From Celoporthe dispersa (taxonomy: Eukaryota; Ascomycota; Sordariomycetes; Diaporthales; Cryphonectriaceae): DNA of 64,000 bases. The position numbers and the translations under genes were made by a program. Location: contig WAID01000015.1 in NCBI GenBank assembly GCA_016584495.1, positions 2,604,501 to 2,668,500 of the forward strand, written 5' to 3'. The notes under the pieces were generated by a model. The model had not been told where the DNA came from. It saw only the letters and a program-made list of their open reading frames with translations, and did no database searches. Position 1 is the first letter of the stretch. Each line of letters opens with the position of its first letter. Shown here piece by piece: positions 22,073 through 33,448 of the stretch.

Positions 22073-24432
22073 GTGCCTGTGGTCTGCGACGTTTGGATAG
22101 CTAGCCCGCTGCTCGTCTAGGGCATGTGCTGTGCAGGTGAAGGCCACAGACTTTCTCACACAAGAGACTCAGCTCGATTCTGGTAATGGGCGGTCGGGTG
22201 GCCGGGCTACGAGCATGTGTCACCTTCTCCCGGCGATGCCAGCGGCGCAAGATGTTCACCGTGTCACTTCTCAACCACCAAAGCCAGGGGCATCAGTGCA
22301 GGTGGCCTTGTCACACAGGGCGTGCACACTGCATGCCTCTAAAGAAGAAGAAAAATTGACGACATGAGCCCGGCTGGAGCAGGAGCTAAGCCGAGCCAGG
22401 GATCGGATTGGCAGGCGCTCGCAGATGAGTCTAGCCTATGAGAATGTTGAGCATGCCTGGAATCAGGACAACCGGATACGATGTTGCTGCTAGAGTGCTG
22501 TGCAGCAGGCTTTCCCCTCAGGTCACAGCACAGTGCCGATCCCTCGCAGACTGCTGCTGTCAGAAATATCTCGGGGCAAATACCATGTGAAAATCAAGCC
22601 CACAAGCTACCTTGGCTCTCACTACGAGTTTCCCATGAGTGCACAGTCACCTTAGAGAATTTTACCAACACTTTTTTTAAAAAAAACCAAAACCGCGGTC
22701 TAGGGCCTCGTTAGAGACGGTCAGTGCTAATTCAGCGACTGAAGATGTTCGATACCCCCGGAGGCGACTGGCAGACCCCACGACTGGGGGACCAGATTAT
22801 TGCATTGAAGAAGCCCCTCGGCCAAGTCATACAGCGAGATTGTAATGCTTCGTCTTGTGTACGGGCCACGACATGACGCACGGGGGTCACCGCAGGATGT
22901 CAAGCAGGCTTCCAGTAATCTAGCTGGGAGGGCAAAGGCTCGGGAAACAAAGTTGGCATAGGCAGTGTGCAGCGACCGTTGAACACATACTGCTGCTACC
23001 TACCTACGTCAGCCAGAGCAGGGGTCGAAAATCGCATCATTGACAACAGGAGGCTTGTGACCTAGGCTTTTCTCCGCGTACAGCTTCTGCTTGCTATTTG
23101 GCACCTCGGGTCTGAAGGCCAACAGTATGACGACATGGACAGCGCTCGCTACGTATGTTATGCGGTTTCTCTTTATGCCGCCTGTTATAGTTCATTGCCA
23201 TCTAAAGTATTCAAAGATTCAAGGAGAGGAAAACGTCCAAAAACCCACCGTTCGTGCCGTCTCGCTGGCGGAACGACGCTCTCCTCGTGATCTGGAGTGC
23301 ATTCCCCTAGTTTGCAGGTCAGGGGTCCTCACTGAAACTCGGGTATCCGTACCCCACCACCCTCATGACCTTTTGGTCTTGAGAAGAATGACAAGAGGCG
23401 AGAAGAGAGGAAGAACTGTCCTTGGTATGTGCCTCTGGTCTGACGCACTGCTTCTACCTGATCCCTGGAAATCTCCTTATCACGCTGGCTGGGCGGTCAC
23501 CTGCAGCTGAGAAGAAGGTAGAAGGGTGCTGGCAGGTGAACTCGCTTGGTCAGAAATAAAGAGGATCCACCTGACCTGCTGCCACACAGCCCTGAAGGCT
23601 CAGTCTCTAGAGTCCTGACTAAAGCAAGGCCCAGCAGGGGTGCGAGAAGGGGGAAGAGAAAAAAAGAAGGAAAAAAGAAAATTCAGACACACGGGCCATC
23701 CTGACCACCCGTGAACCCCCCAAGTACCTCCTTGCGTCTGCTCTAACAGTCGTACAACGCCAGGGCTACCACTCGTCAGAAGTTGTAAAGCGCTGGCGGC
23801 TCTGGCCCCATCTCACACTGTCATAATTTTTTGGGGAGGGTGTCAAACCAGGCGAGGGTGCAAATTTATGCGCTGTGCTGAATCTCACAAAATTGAGTCG
23901 ACTTTTTCAGCTCTTGATCAGTCTTTACCTTTGTTCTCCCCTTCTCTCTTTTTTTCTCCAAAAGTTTTCTTCTTCTTTTCATTCTCTGTCTCCTCTTTTT
24001 TTTTTTCTTCTTCTTCTTTGGGTCCTTTTGAGGGGCTCGATTCTTGTCCCTGTCTTTTCCCCACACTGTTTCCTGGCTGGTAACGGCGCCTGGTGTTCTT
24101 GGGAGAGGGTTACAATCTTTGGAGCCCGCGCCCCTGCCAAACACCCCACCAATCCTCTACCCTCTACCACAGCTCAGACACACCCACCCACCCACCCTAC
24201 TCACTCTCTATACAAGCCTGCCCTGCCGCTAAGCTTGCAACCTTCTCTCCCCGGCGATCTCCTGCACAACCACTCCCACTCCTCCTCCCTATCTCTGTTC
24301 GACCGGATTGATCGAATCTCACCAGAGCAGGCCTCTCGAGCGCTTAGCTATCGTCCTTGACTTTACTCGGGCTTGTTGTGCAGGTGGTGCGCGCCCTGCT
24401 GCACTTCCACGAACCCGCATCTGTCCTCCGTC
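22073..24432. other. Intergenic region and leader of KAP104
   Basis: 2.4 kb without a recognisable gene. The last 500 bp (23920-24430) are strongly pyrimidine-rich (T/C runs, then ACCC-rich), as in promoters and leaders of highly expressed fungal genes. Frames at 22131-22367 and 23091-23510 are not protein-like. Confidence 0.5.
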
Positions 24433-27411
24433 ATGGCGTGGCAACCCTCGCCCGAGTCTCTCCAGACTCTGGCCGTCTATCTCAAGGACTCCCTGAGCGG
24501 CTTCGACAAGGCAGCTCAGAAGAAGGCCGAGCTGGTATGGCCAAGTCCACATGTGTTGTCCTCCGCTGCCGAAGACGGGCGTCGCTGACCTCTTCCTCAG
24601 ATGCTGTCACAAGCCAAAGCCTCGCCAGACTTCAACAACTACCTAGCCTACCTGTTCTCCAGCGCCGAAGCGCCTGCAGGCCTCCACTTCTCCGCGCAAG
24701 ACTATGGCCTCGTCCGCTCCGCCGCGGCGATCATGTTGAAGAACAATGTCAAGTTCAATTTCAAGCAGATCCCCGAGGCCTCGCTGGGCCTGATCAAGAT
24801 GGCCGTGCCTCTCGGCATACAAGACAAGTCTGGCCAGATCCGAAGCTACGCCGGAAACATCGCGACAGAGCTCATCAGCCGCGTGGGCATATACTCCTGG
24901 CCCGAGTTCCTCCCTGAGCTCCTCAAGATGATCGGCAACGAGACCGGCCAGGTGTCCCCAGAGGGCCAGGAGGGCGCAATGGCGGCCATGGCCAAGATCT
25001 GCGAGGACAACTTCAAGATATTGCAGCGCGAGCAGAACGGCCAGAGGCCACTCAACTATCTCCTGCCCAAGTTCATCCAGGCGACCAAGAGCAGCCTGCC
25101 GAAAGTGCGCGCCCAGGCGCTCACCGCCATCAACGTCTTCACGCCGCGCAAGACCCAGGCCATGCTCACCTGCATAGACGACCTCCTCCAGGCCCTCTTC
25201 ACCCTGGCCAACGACGCCGACGACGACGTCCGACGCCAGGTCTGCCGCTGCTTCGTGCAGCTGGTCGACACGAGGCCCGACAAGCTGACACCCCACATCG
25301 CCGGCCTGGTGGATTATATCATCACGCAGCAGAAGAGCGAGGACGAAGAGCTTGCGTGCGAGGCGGCCGAGTTCTGGCTTACAGTCGGCGAGCACGAAAA
25401 CCTGTGGCAGGCTCTGAACCCCCACATTCAGAAGATCATCCCCGTCCTGCTGGAATCGATGGTCTACAGCGGCGAGGATATTGCCCTGCTGGGCGGTGCG
25501 TCGGACGACGAGGAAGAGGAAGACCGCGCTGAAGACATCAAGCCGCAGTTCGCGCAGAACAAGTCGGCGCGCAAACTCGCCGCGCATCACTCGGCGGATG
25601 CCGCTGAGAACGGCAACGCGTACCAGAAGCTTGCCAGCATGGACAACGACCTGGAGGAGGGCGAGATCGACGAGCTCGACGAGGAGTTTGGTGACGAGAA
25701 CCCAGACGAGAAGTGGACCCTGCGGAAATGCTCTGCGGCTGCGCTGGACGTCTTTGCGCGCGACTTCAAGGACCCGGTCTTCGAGTGCATCCTCCCGTAC
25801 CTGACGACAAATCTGAAGCACGAGGAGTGGCCGCGTCGAGAGGCCGCAGTCCTGGCCCTGGGCGCCGTCGCGGAGGGCTGCGTCACAGTGGTGACGCCTC
25901 ACCTGCCGGAGCTGGTGACGTACCTCATCTCCCTCCTGAACGACCCCGAGCCCATTGTCAGACAGATCACGTGCTGGACGCTCGGCCGCTACTCGTCGTG
26001 GGCTGCCAACCTGAAAGACCCACAACAGTTGCAGGCGTACTTTGTGCCGATGATGGAGGGTATCCTGCACAAGATGCTCGACAAGAACAAGAAGGTCCAG
26101 GAGGCCGGCGCGTCGGCCATGGCGAACCTCGAGGAGAAGGCTGGAAAGGTGCTGGAGCCATACACCGGGCCGATCGTCCAGCAGTACATCCGGTGTTTCG
26201 CCAAGTACAAGGACAAGAATATGTACATCCTCTACGACTGTGTCCAGACGCTTGCAGAGAACGTCGGGCCGGTTCTGTCGCTGTCAGAGCACTCGAGCCA
26301 GCTGATGCCCGCACTGATCGACCGGTGGCAGAAGGTTGCCGACGAATCGCGCGAGGTATTCCCGCTCCTCGAGTGTCTGTCCTACGTCGCCATGGCGATG
26401 AGAGACGCGTTCGCCCCCTATGCGCACCCTATTTTCCGCCGCTGTGTCACCATCATCCACCAGAATCTCGAACAGACCTTGGCGGCCAAGACCAACCACA
26501 ACTACGACCAGCCCGACAAGGACTTCCTCGTCACGAGTCTCGATCTCCTGAGCGCCATTATCCAGTGCCTCGAGGATGATAAGGCCCAGGCTCTCGTCAA
26601 GGACGCAGACCCAGCCTTCTTTGAGCTCTTGAACTTGTGCATGGAGGACCCAGCGGATGAGGTCCGGCAGTCAGCCTACGCCCTCCTTGGCGACTGTGCC
26701 AAGTATGTTTTCCCACAACTACAAAAGCATCTATCCTCGATAGTCCCCATACTACTCAGGCAGCTCGACTTTGATAATGTAGTCGACGAAGACATCGAGA
26801 GCTGTTTCAGCGTGGTCAACAACGCCTGCTGGAGCGCCGGAGAGATCGCCATCCAGAACGGAAAGGGTACGGCGCCGTACGCGAATGACCTGATGGAGCG
26901 CTTCGTGCAGATCATGGTCAACCCAACCGTGCCCATCAGCGTGACAGAGAACGCCGCCATCGCCCTTGGCCGCCTGGGCCTGCAGAACGCAGACATCTTG
27001 GGGCCTCACCTGACGACGTTTGCCGACGAGTTCCTGAGCGCCATGACCGAGCTGGACTCTACAGACGAGAAGGCGAGCGCCCTGAAGGGGTTCACGATGA
27101 TCGTCGGCCAGAACCCTCAGGCGATGGAGAAGAGCATGCTGTCCTACTTCCAGTGCATAGCGCAGTACGACACGAGATTGCCGAGCGATATCAATCGTGA
27201 ACTACATGCTCTCTTCCAGAAGGTGAGCGAAGATCCGCGAAAAAGAAAGAAAAAATCAGCCCCTCTTTGTTTCTACGGGTTGGGAATAGTACTAACCCAT
27301 ATCTCCCAGATTATCGATGTATATCGGCAGATGATTCCTCAGTTCGACCAGTTCCTCAGCCAACTCCCTGCTGTGGACCGCGATGCCCTGAAAAACAACT
27401 ACACCATGTAG
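24433..27411 (+). CDS. KAP104: Transportin / importin beta-2 (karyopherin Kap104)
   Basis: Nuclear import receptor for cargo with PY-type nuclear localisation signals, acting with Ran-GTP at the nuclear pore. Start ATG 24433 (MAWQPSPESL); exon 1 ends 24534; intron 24535-24600; exon 2 24601-27222; intron 27223-27309 (GTGAGC/CAG); exon 3 27310-27411. The product is 941 aa, a normal length for the family. HEAT-repeat helices run throughout. Diagnostic blocks include YAGNIATELISR, PKVRAQALTAINVFTPRK, VRRQVCRCFVQLVDTRPDKL, the acidic H8 loop (GGASDDEEEEDRAEDIKP), EEWPRREAAVLALGAVAEGC, QITCWTLGRYSSWAANL and FKYKDKNM-like FAKYKDKNMYILYDCVQT. No frame breaks over 2.8 kb. The last intron is 87 nt, stop-free in frame, and encodes a basic run (RKRKKK) if retained. 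No antisense gene is credible despite a 475-codon minus-strand shadow frame. Confidence 0.96.
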
Positions 27412-29065
27412 GGAGGGCGCGGGGGCGGCAGCGCTGTTCCCGAGCTCGTTATGACGGAAGATGGAGCTTGAACGTCAAGTGGCTCGGATGACAGCACGTA
27501 TTCCGGTTCCCATGGCCGGTTCACCACGGTGCAGCCCTGGGAAGGGCTCACCCACGCAACTCGACAGCACATCCGCTGCGCATCAAGGGTGTCCAAATCT
27601 GGCGCAACTGCGAGTGGTCCCCGGGCCGTATGTGTCACACCAAAAGATGAAAATTGCGGAGCCAGATTGTTCTACACGAATCGATACGAGAAAGGAGTTC
27701 TGAGGTAGCAGGTAAACGGTCGACAAGCAACGTGGGCGCAGGGGTCTTTCTTGATGTGCCATGGCGACACCCCGGGGACAAACGAAGCACGGCCAGAACT
27801 GATGAATGACGGCGGAGAAAAGCATAGCAACTTGTCACTTGGAGCGACCACACCAGGGCATGCTCGACCTGCTTCGGGTCTGTTCTCTTGTCAGGCGGGT
27901 CTCTAGACCAAACTGCCTGCTCGCGGGCGGAAACTTGGACCAGGAGGGAGACCAGTGTGCAGTGGGAGGAGGGCAGAGAGGCTCACAAGAGAGGACTACG
28001 TGAAAGAATGCAATATCCTCTCTCTCATAATGGTGGATGCGTCTTTTACGGGCCGGGCAAGGACAACGCAGCCACAACACTTTTAGATAGCCGTAGATAG
28101 ATACCGATGATTCACATCATCACCCGCGATTTGCTTTTCTTCTTCTTCCTTCTCTTCTCTTTTTTTTTTTGAAACGCAGCAAACAAATATAAAAGAAAAG
28201 TTATTTTTGGAACAACGGCGCTCTTGTATCTGCATGCAATCATGAGACCCAACAGCCGCCGGATTGGGGCCCTCGACGTGAGACATCCTCATGCACTCGA
28301 GCGTGTACTCGGGTGGCTGGCATGGCACATGTACTCTGGGAGTGGTACGCGGATAATACCAAATATAAACAGACAAGACTCAGCAGGCCATTCTTTGCTT
28401 GTGAAAAAGAAGAAGGAAAAAAATCCACCCAGGGCCCAAAAGAACCTGAGGTGAACATGTACCTTGTCAGTGCCTGATGAGGCTGTCCCTCCTGAGCACA
28501 CACCACATCTCCAACTCTCCCCATCCTTGGCCCCATCAGCATCTCCAAGCCACAAGGAACCTGTCCCGAGCTTGTGGCTCGACAGTTACATACATACACA
28601 AAGGAGAACCTCCCAGGGGAGAGGGGGCGTCTTACACGCGCCTCGGCCCGTGGCTGACGGGCATGCCTTCAGCCTTATGCCCAGAGGGGGAAGGGGGCGC
28701 ACAGACGGAGGTTATCTACTTGAGCATGGAACGTCATACTGCATCCCTGACGTCGATCTTGACAAAGGCAGTCGTATTGTATCTATCTCTTTGGTGTATT
28801 TATTCTGCTTGCATGTTTTCGTTTTGAAATTTCTTTGGTATATATATAAAATGGTTATTGAAAAGCGCTCCGCCCAATGCAAGTTCAGCCTACCAGCCCC
28901 CAGTCGGACCAACCAACCGCCTATACCCCGCGGCAGGCGGCGGTGGAGGGCCCAGGAGTCCTAGTGTCTGTAAAGGTCTGTGTCTACCCCCGGGTCTTCT
29001 CTCTCTATAATCTAAACAGAACAGAAGTTTCCAACAAGGCCTGGCCGTGTTTCTCGTCTTCCCTT
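27412..29065. other. Convergent intergenic region, no gene seen
   Basis: 3' flanks of KAP104 and the nitroreductase gene. Contains a T10 tract near 28161 and A/T-rich sequence at 28790-28860. Short open frames only. Confidence 0.55.
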
Positions 29066-29441
29066 CTAGGCACCAAAGCTCTTGTACTTCTGCTCCATGG
29101 GCAGGAAGTCCTTGGGGCCGGCCTCACCCGTGCGCCCGCCAAAGACCAGCTGGGCCGCCAGCTTCCAGTCGGCGGAGATCTTCCACTCGGCGGCGATGCG
29201 CTGGTCGATCAGGGGTTGTAGTGCTGCAGGTTGGCGCCGAGCCCTCAGCCTCGAGGGCGGTCCAGGTGGCCCACTGGAGCATGGCGTCGGTCTGGCAGGC
29301 CCAGACGGGGAAGCGGTCGGCGTAGATGGCGAAGCGCTCCTGCATGGCGTTGATGACGGCCTGGTCTTGGAAGAAGAGGACCTATCATGATGACAAAGAC
29401 GGGAGGAGGTTAGTCTTGGAGGGAGAGAGGGAGTTGGATAT

Positions 29442-29476
<35 letters not shown>

Positions 29477-29784
29477 CAGAGAGGACGTACAGTGCCGGCC
29501 GCACCCTTGAACATGGCCATCTTCTTAGCGGTGCCGTCCCACTGGTCCTCGGGCACGATGGCCTTGAGGACCTCGGTGGTAAAGTCCCACAGCTTCTCGT
29601 GCTCGGCGCCGAAGAGGACGACGACGCGGTTGGACTGGGAGTTGAAGGAGGAAGGAACCTGGTCGAGGAGGTCCTTGACGATCTCCTCGACGCGGGCGGG
29701 GGTGATGGTGAGGTCCTTGGACAGCGGGTAGTAGGACCGGCGCTGCTTGGCGAGCTCGATGAGGGTCTGGGCGTTGGCGGCCAT
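29066..29784 (-). CDS. FRM2: Frm2/Hbn1-type nitroreductase-like flavoprotein
   Basis: FMN-dependent nitroreductase-fold protein of the fungal Frm2 group, linked in yeast to lipid signalling and oxidative stress. Start ATG 29784 (MAANAQTLIELAKQRRSYY); exon 1 29784-29491; intron 29490-29382 (GTACGT/TAG) with a GT/GA microsatellite inside; exon 2 29381-29066. Corrected length is 203 aa, typical for the family. Diagnostic blocks: VPSSFNSQSNRVVVLFGAEH, KLWDFTTEVLKAIVP, FPVWACQTDAMLQWATWTAL, GANLQHYNPLID and a C-terminal GEAGPKDFLPMEQKYKSFGA. Two one-base losses break the frame in exon 2, at CCC 29242-29244 and GGGG 29212-29215. A possible longer N-terminus (to 30023) is out of frame, so I treat it as leader. 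Confidence 0.88.
29443..29480. repeat. (GT)n(GA)n microsatellite inside an intron
   Basis: About nine GT units followed by GA units, lying wholly within the single intron of the nitroreductase gene. On the transcribed strand it reads as (TC)n(AC)n, close to the 5' splice site. Confidence 0.9.
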
Positions 29785-31567
29785 CTTGCCTGGTGTGGCG
29801 GTCGAGAAGTAGCAGCAGCGGCTGTGGCTGGTGGTCCTGAGGTATTGTTGTCGTCGTCGGGTGAGAATGGCAGCAGAGGCGAGTCTTGTTGGGGACAGGA
29901 TGCTGTGGTTGGAGATGGCCTTGAGAAGAGAGGACGAGGCGATGCTGGCGAGGGACGGGTCGTATTCATACTTTCTCGCGGCAAGCAGATACGGATCCCT
30001 CCTGCGTCCTGATTCGATGACAAAAGGCTGACGAACTATGGGTGGACCAGGGGAAAGGGGAGAGACAGAGAGAAAAAAAAAGAAAAAAAGTGGACAGCAG
30101 ATGCAGGTAATGGTTCAAGAAGGCGGAAAAGGGACACGGGTTTAAAACAAGAGAGGCATGGGGGAAGGCAGGAGGGATATTTCGCATCAGGTATCTTCCT
30201 TCCTCGCATTATCGGATCCGGGGTTACAGCCTGGGCCCATCGCTGCTGACGACCCGGGTCATAGCTCCTATGGCAAATCACCTCTATTTCTAAACCTTAG
30301 CAATCATGTCTCGTCAGGATGAGCGTCGTCGGGGCGCAGGGTGGGACGGATTTACGGGTATCTCGCGCGGTGTCGTGATGATGCCATAGTAGCTATCTCG
30401 GTCCCTAGCTAAGTTTTGATGGTGGGGTTCTTTCCCTTTTTTTTTTCCTTCTTTTTCCTTTGGCCCTTCTCTGTCTCTGTCTTCTCATGGTGGGGTTGAG
30501 TAGAGGGGGACACTACTACCCCAAACCCCTTGCGGCTATTCCTCGGAAGTCCGGATAGTCATGTCTGATCCGTCCTGTGGGGCTCTCGCCTGGATTTCGA
30601 AGCATTTGTAAACCCGCTCGTAGCCTCCGTATGCCGATGACTAAAGATTGGAAACCCCCAAAGGCCAGGGTCGCGATGACTCGGTCTCGGTGGTCGGCGT
30701 GACGCCTTTTGGCCCACGGGAGGTACAGAAGCTCAGGCACAATCCCCCATCACCTTGCAGATGGCCCCATTCGCTTGGGCACCGTTCGATGAGACGACAA
30801 GAATTGAACGAGAACGGGCTGGGCCTGGTGTGCGCGCAGCCCTTTCTGGTACAGGAATCTGTATATACAGACTGAATGCTGCATGAGGTCCTCTAGAATT
30901 CTTCTACGCGGCGCCTCGCCTCGCAGGAGGCCACCAGCTACGGCGGACCCTGCCTGCGAGCGCGAGGACTTCGGCAGCTCGAAAGCCCACCATGGACAAC
31001 GGGAACGAGGCACGTACACAACAGGGCTGTATGATCAATCTCTGATAATTGAAAAGAGGTGCTACCAGAGGCCAGTAGCAAGGAGGGCGTAGTGTGCGGC
31101 CATGAAAAGCCCATGCCGGAGGACGGCAGACGTCGGCTCGTTGGTGTACCGTGGTGATAAGTGTATATACAGTACAAAGCAAAAGCAAGGTTTTCCCAAT
31201 AAACGCCGCGGAGCGCCAGAGACGGAGAGGCCGGTGGTGATCTTCTGCCTCTCCCTTCCCAGCCGTCAAACGCCGGTGTGCAAGTGCCCTTTTCCCATTT
31301 CCCCCTGCTCCCCAGAGTCCGATGACTGAATGCTTGCTGGCTTGCGCGGTTGGTGTGCTTCTAAAACTTTTTCCCTCTTCTTCCTGTTCGTCCCGGTTCG
31401 AGGTTGGTTTTCGCTCTCGTCTGGGTCGGAGGTGGCTGATACCGCCGCCCGAGGGCCGACCTCGGGGTCGGAGGTCGGTGTCGGGTCCGCGGACAGGGTG
31501 TAGAAGGGTGGTGTGTGGTATTTAGGATCTCGGTTGGAAACCCCCTCTGGTGGTCCGGTCGACCCCA
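29785..31567. other. Intergenic region, no gene seen
   Basis: Upstream of the nitroreductase gene and downstream of the FAD/NADPH reductase gene. Includes A- and T-rich tracts (30073-30090, 30437-30460). The open frames here (for example 30904-31269 minus) lack protein-like character. Confidence 0.5.
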
Positions 31568-33448
31568 TCACCAGGTCTCGGCGATGTACTGGCCGACCTG
31601 CTTCTTGAGGTCCCAGTACTTCTTGGCCTCGCTCTCCCCAGGTTGCCCTTCTGCATGGCCACCTTGATCAGCGCGTCCTCGACGCCCTCGCCCATGCCCT
31701 TGCTGCTGCCACAGACGAACACGCGGCCGTCGACGGCGTTGATGACGTACCAGACCAGGTCGGCCTGGTGGAGGACCTCCTCCTGGACGTAGCGGCCCTC
31801 GCCCACGCGGCTCTCGACCACCCGCTTGACCTCGTCCTCGTGCACGCCCCACTCGCCGCTGTAGATCTCGTCGACGAGCGAGTCGCGGATGCCCTGCAGC
31901 ACCCACACCTTGTTGGCGCAGTTGGCCGTCTTGAGCCGGCGCTGCACGAAGCCGCGGAACGGGGCGATGCCCACGCCGGCCCCGATGAGGAGCATGGGCC
32001 CGTCCGACACGAACTCCTTGGCCAGCGGGTTGGCCATCAGGCCCTTGAACATGGGGACGTAGACCTGGGGGTCCCTGACGCCGCGCGCCTCCGCCTCGAT
32101 GTACCGGAGCGCCTGGCGCTGGAAGAAGCCCGAGCCGATCCCCGTCCGTGATCCCTTTCTCCAGTCCGCGGTCTCGTGAACCGTGACCGCGATCTCGATC
32201 AGGCGGTGGGTCTTGCCGTCCCGGGTCTCGAAGGAGTCGTGGGGTCGTTGGACAGCGAGTAGAAGCGCGGCATGAGCGGCTGGAGCACGCTGAGGAGGAG
32301 GTCCAGGGGCGGCCTCGCGCTGGGGAAGGCGTGCAGCAGCTGGGCGAGCGAGACGTGGGGGCCGGTGCGGAAGTCGCAGAAGACGCCCTGGCCGTCGCCC
32401 GAGCACAGGAACATCAGGATCTTGCGCTCGTTCTCCTCGGTCGCGTGCTCGGCCAGGACGCGCAGCAGCTGCTTGGTAGGGGGTAGGACTGGATGTCGGA
32501 GCACCAGGTCAGGAGGTCGCGGCGGGTGGTGACCAGCCCGCGGGCCTTGTCGTCACCCCAGACGGTGGGCCAGCGGCCCCTGGTGGTCCGCAGCATGACG
32601 GGCTTAGCGCGCAGGAAGCGAGGCACCAGGAGGAGGTCGAGGATCTCGTCCACGTCGCCCTCCTCGTTGGGGGCAGAGATGCCGATGGCACCCCGACCTT
32701 GAAGTCGACACCTTCGGCGTGAGGGTAGTCGGTGACGTCGATGTCGAAGTGGAACGTCCTCTTCTCGGCGCCGGGGCGTGTCAGCTCCCGGGCGTTGTGT
32801 ATCTTGACCGCGTGGACGTGGAACGGGGGTGAGGTTGGACAAAGTGGGAGGCTGGACGGACGTGTCGACGTCATCCTCGAGGGTCAGCTTCTGCAGGTCG
32901 TCCTGGGCCGTCCGCACCAGGCTGTCGTCGCTATCTGAAGGGCCGGCAGTGGCGGCAGAGGCGGCAGTGGGGAGACGGCGGACAGAGGAGGGAAGGCAGG
33001 TCGGAGGGGCGCCTGAGCGGCTCCAGCCAGGCGGTCTGCTCGGGCAGCTCCACCACATTGGTCAGGATGGTAGGGATCTCGTCAATGTCCAGGCAGAGTG
33101 ACTTGAATGCATCATTGTCTGGGTGCTGCACTTTTTCGTACTCGACACCATCCTGCTTGCCGCCAGCGCTCACGCAGCAGCCTCCACCACAGCACCGGGC
33201 AGCAAGCTGGGCAGTAGACTCTCCAGTGATGCGCTGGACATCCTCAGCATTCTGGGCGATCAATCGGGTGGAGGCACGTCGGCGTCGGGCCTCGGTAGGG
33301 AAGGCATCATCGACGTCCTGCTCATCATCAGAGTGCTCCGAGAAGGTGAGCGAGGGTGCGGCTGAGGAGGCTGTTGTGGGCTCCTGTGGTGCACAGCATC
33401 CCCAGACAGGGCAGCCCTGTGCAGCTGGAGAGACGATGTGGCCATCAT
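31568..33448 (-). CDS. CPR-like FAD/NADPH oxidoreductase lacking a flavodoxin domain
   Basis: Stop TGA at 31570-31568. The best start is the ATG pair at 33448/33445. Corrected length is 627 aa. The C-terminal 400 residues are a diflavin-reductase-type FNR module. The connecting/FAD domain begins near VKIHNARELTRPGAEKRTFH. Also seen are the FAD motif RFYSLSND, the NADPH pyrophosphate motif GAGVGIAPFRGF, VFVCGSSKGMGEGVEDAL, and a terminal Trp (YIAETW) as in cytochrome P450 reductase. The roughly 200 residues before it are not a flavodoxin. They are Ser/Pro/Asp-rich with two Cys clusters (GCCAPQE and ARCCGGGCC). The redox partner is unknown. Seven homopolymer shifts are needed: losses at 33400-33403, 32691-32694, 32479-32483, 32241-32244 and 31636-31639; gains at 33006-33009 and 32825-32829. 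With them the length is exactly 628 codons. The N-terminus is the least certain part. Confidence 0.7.

Noticed and set aside
24643..26070. 475-codon minus-strand open frame
   Set aside because: It is the antisense shadow of the strongly conserved KAP104 exon 2; its codon pattern follows from the GC-rich third positions of the real gene.
29785..30023. N-terminal extension of the Frm2-like protein
   Set aside because: The Ser/Pro/Thr-rich frame is out of phase with the conserved start at 29784, which already gives a full-length protein.
31568..33448. Programmed ribosomal frameshifting as the cause of the frame changes
   Set aside because: The shifts are at many unrelated sites, in both directions, across unrelated genes, and always in homopolymers; no slippery heptamer plus downstream structure recurs.
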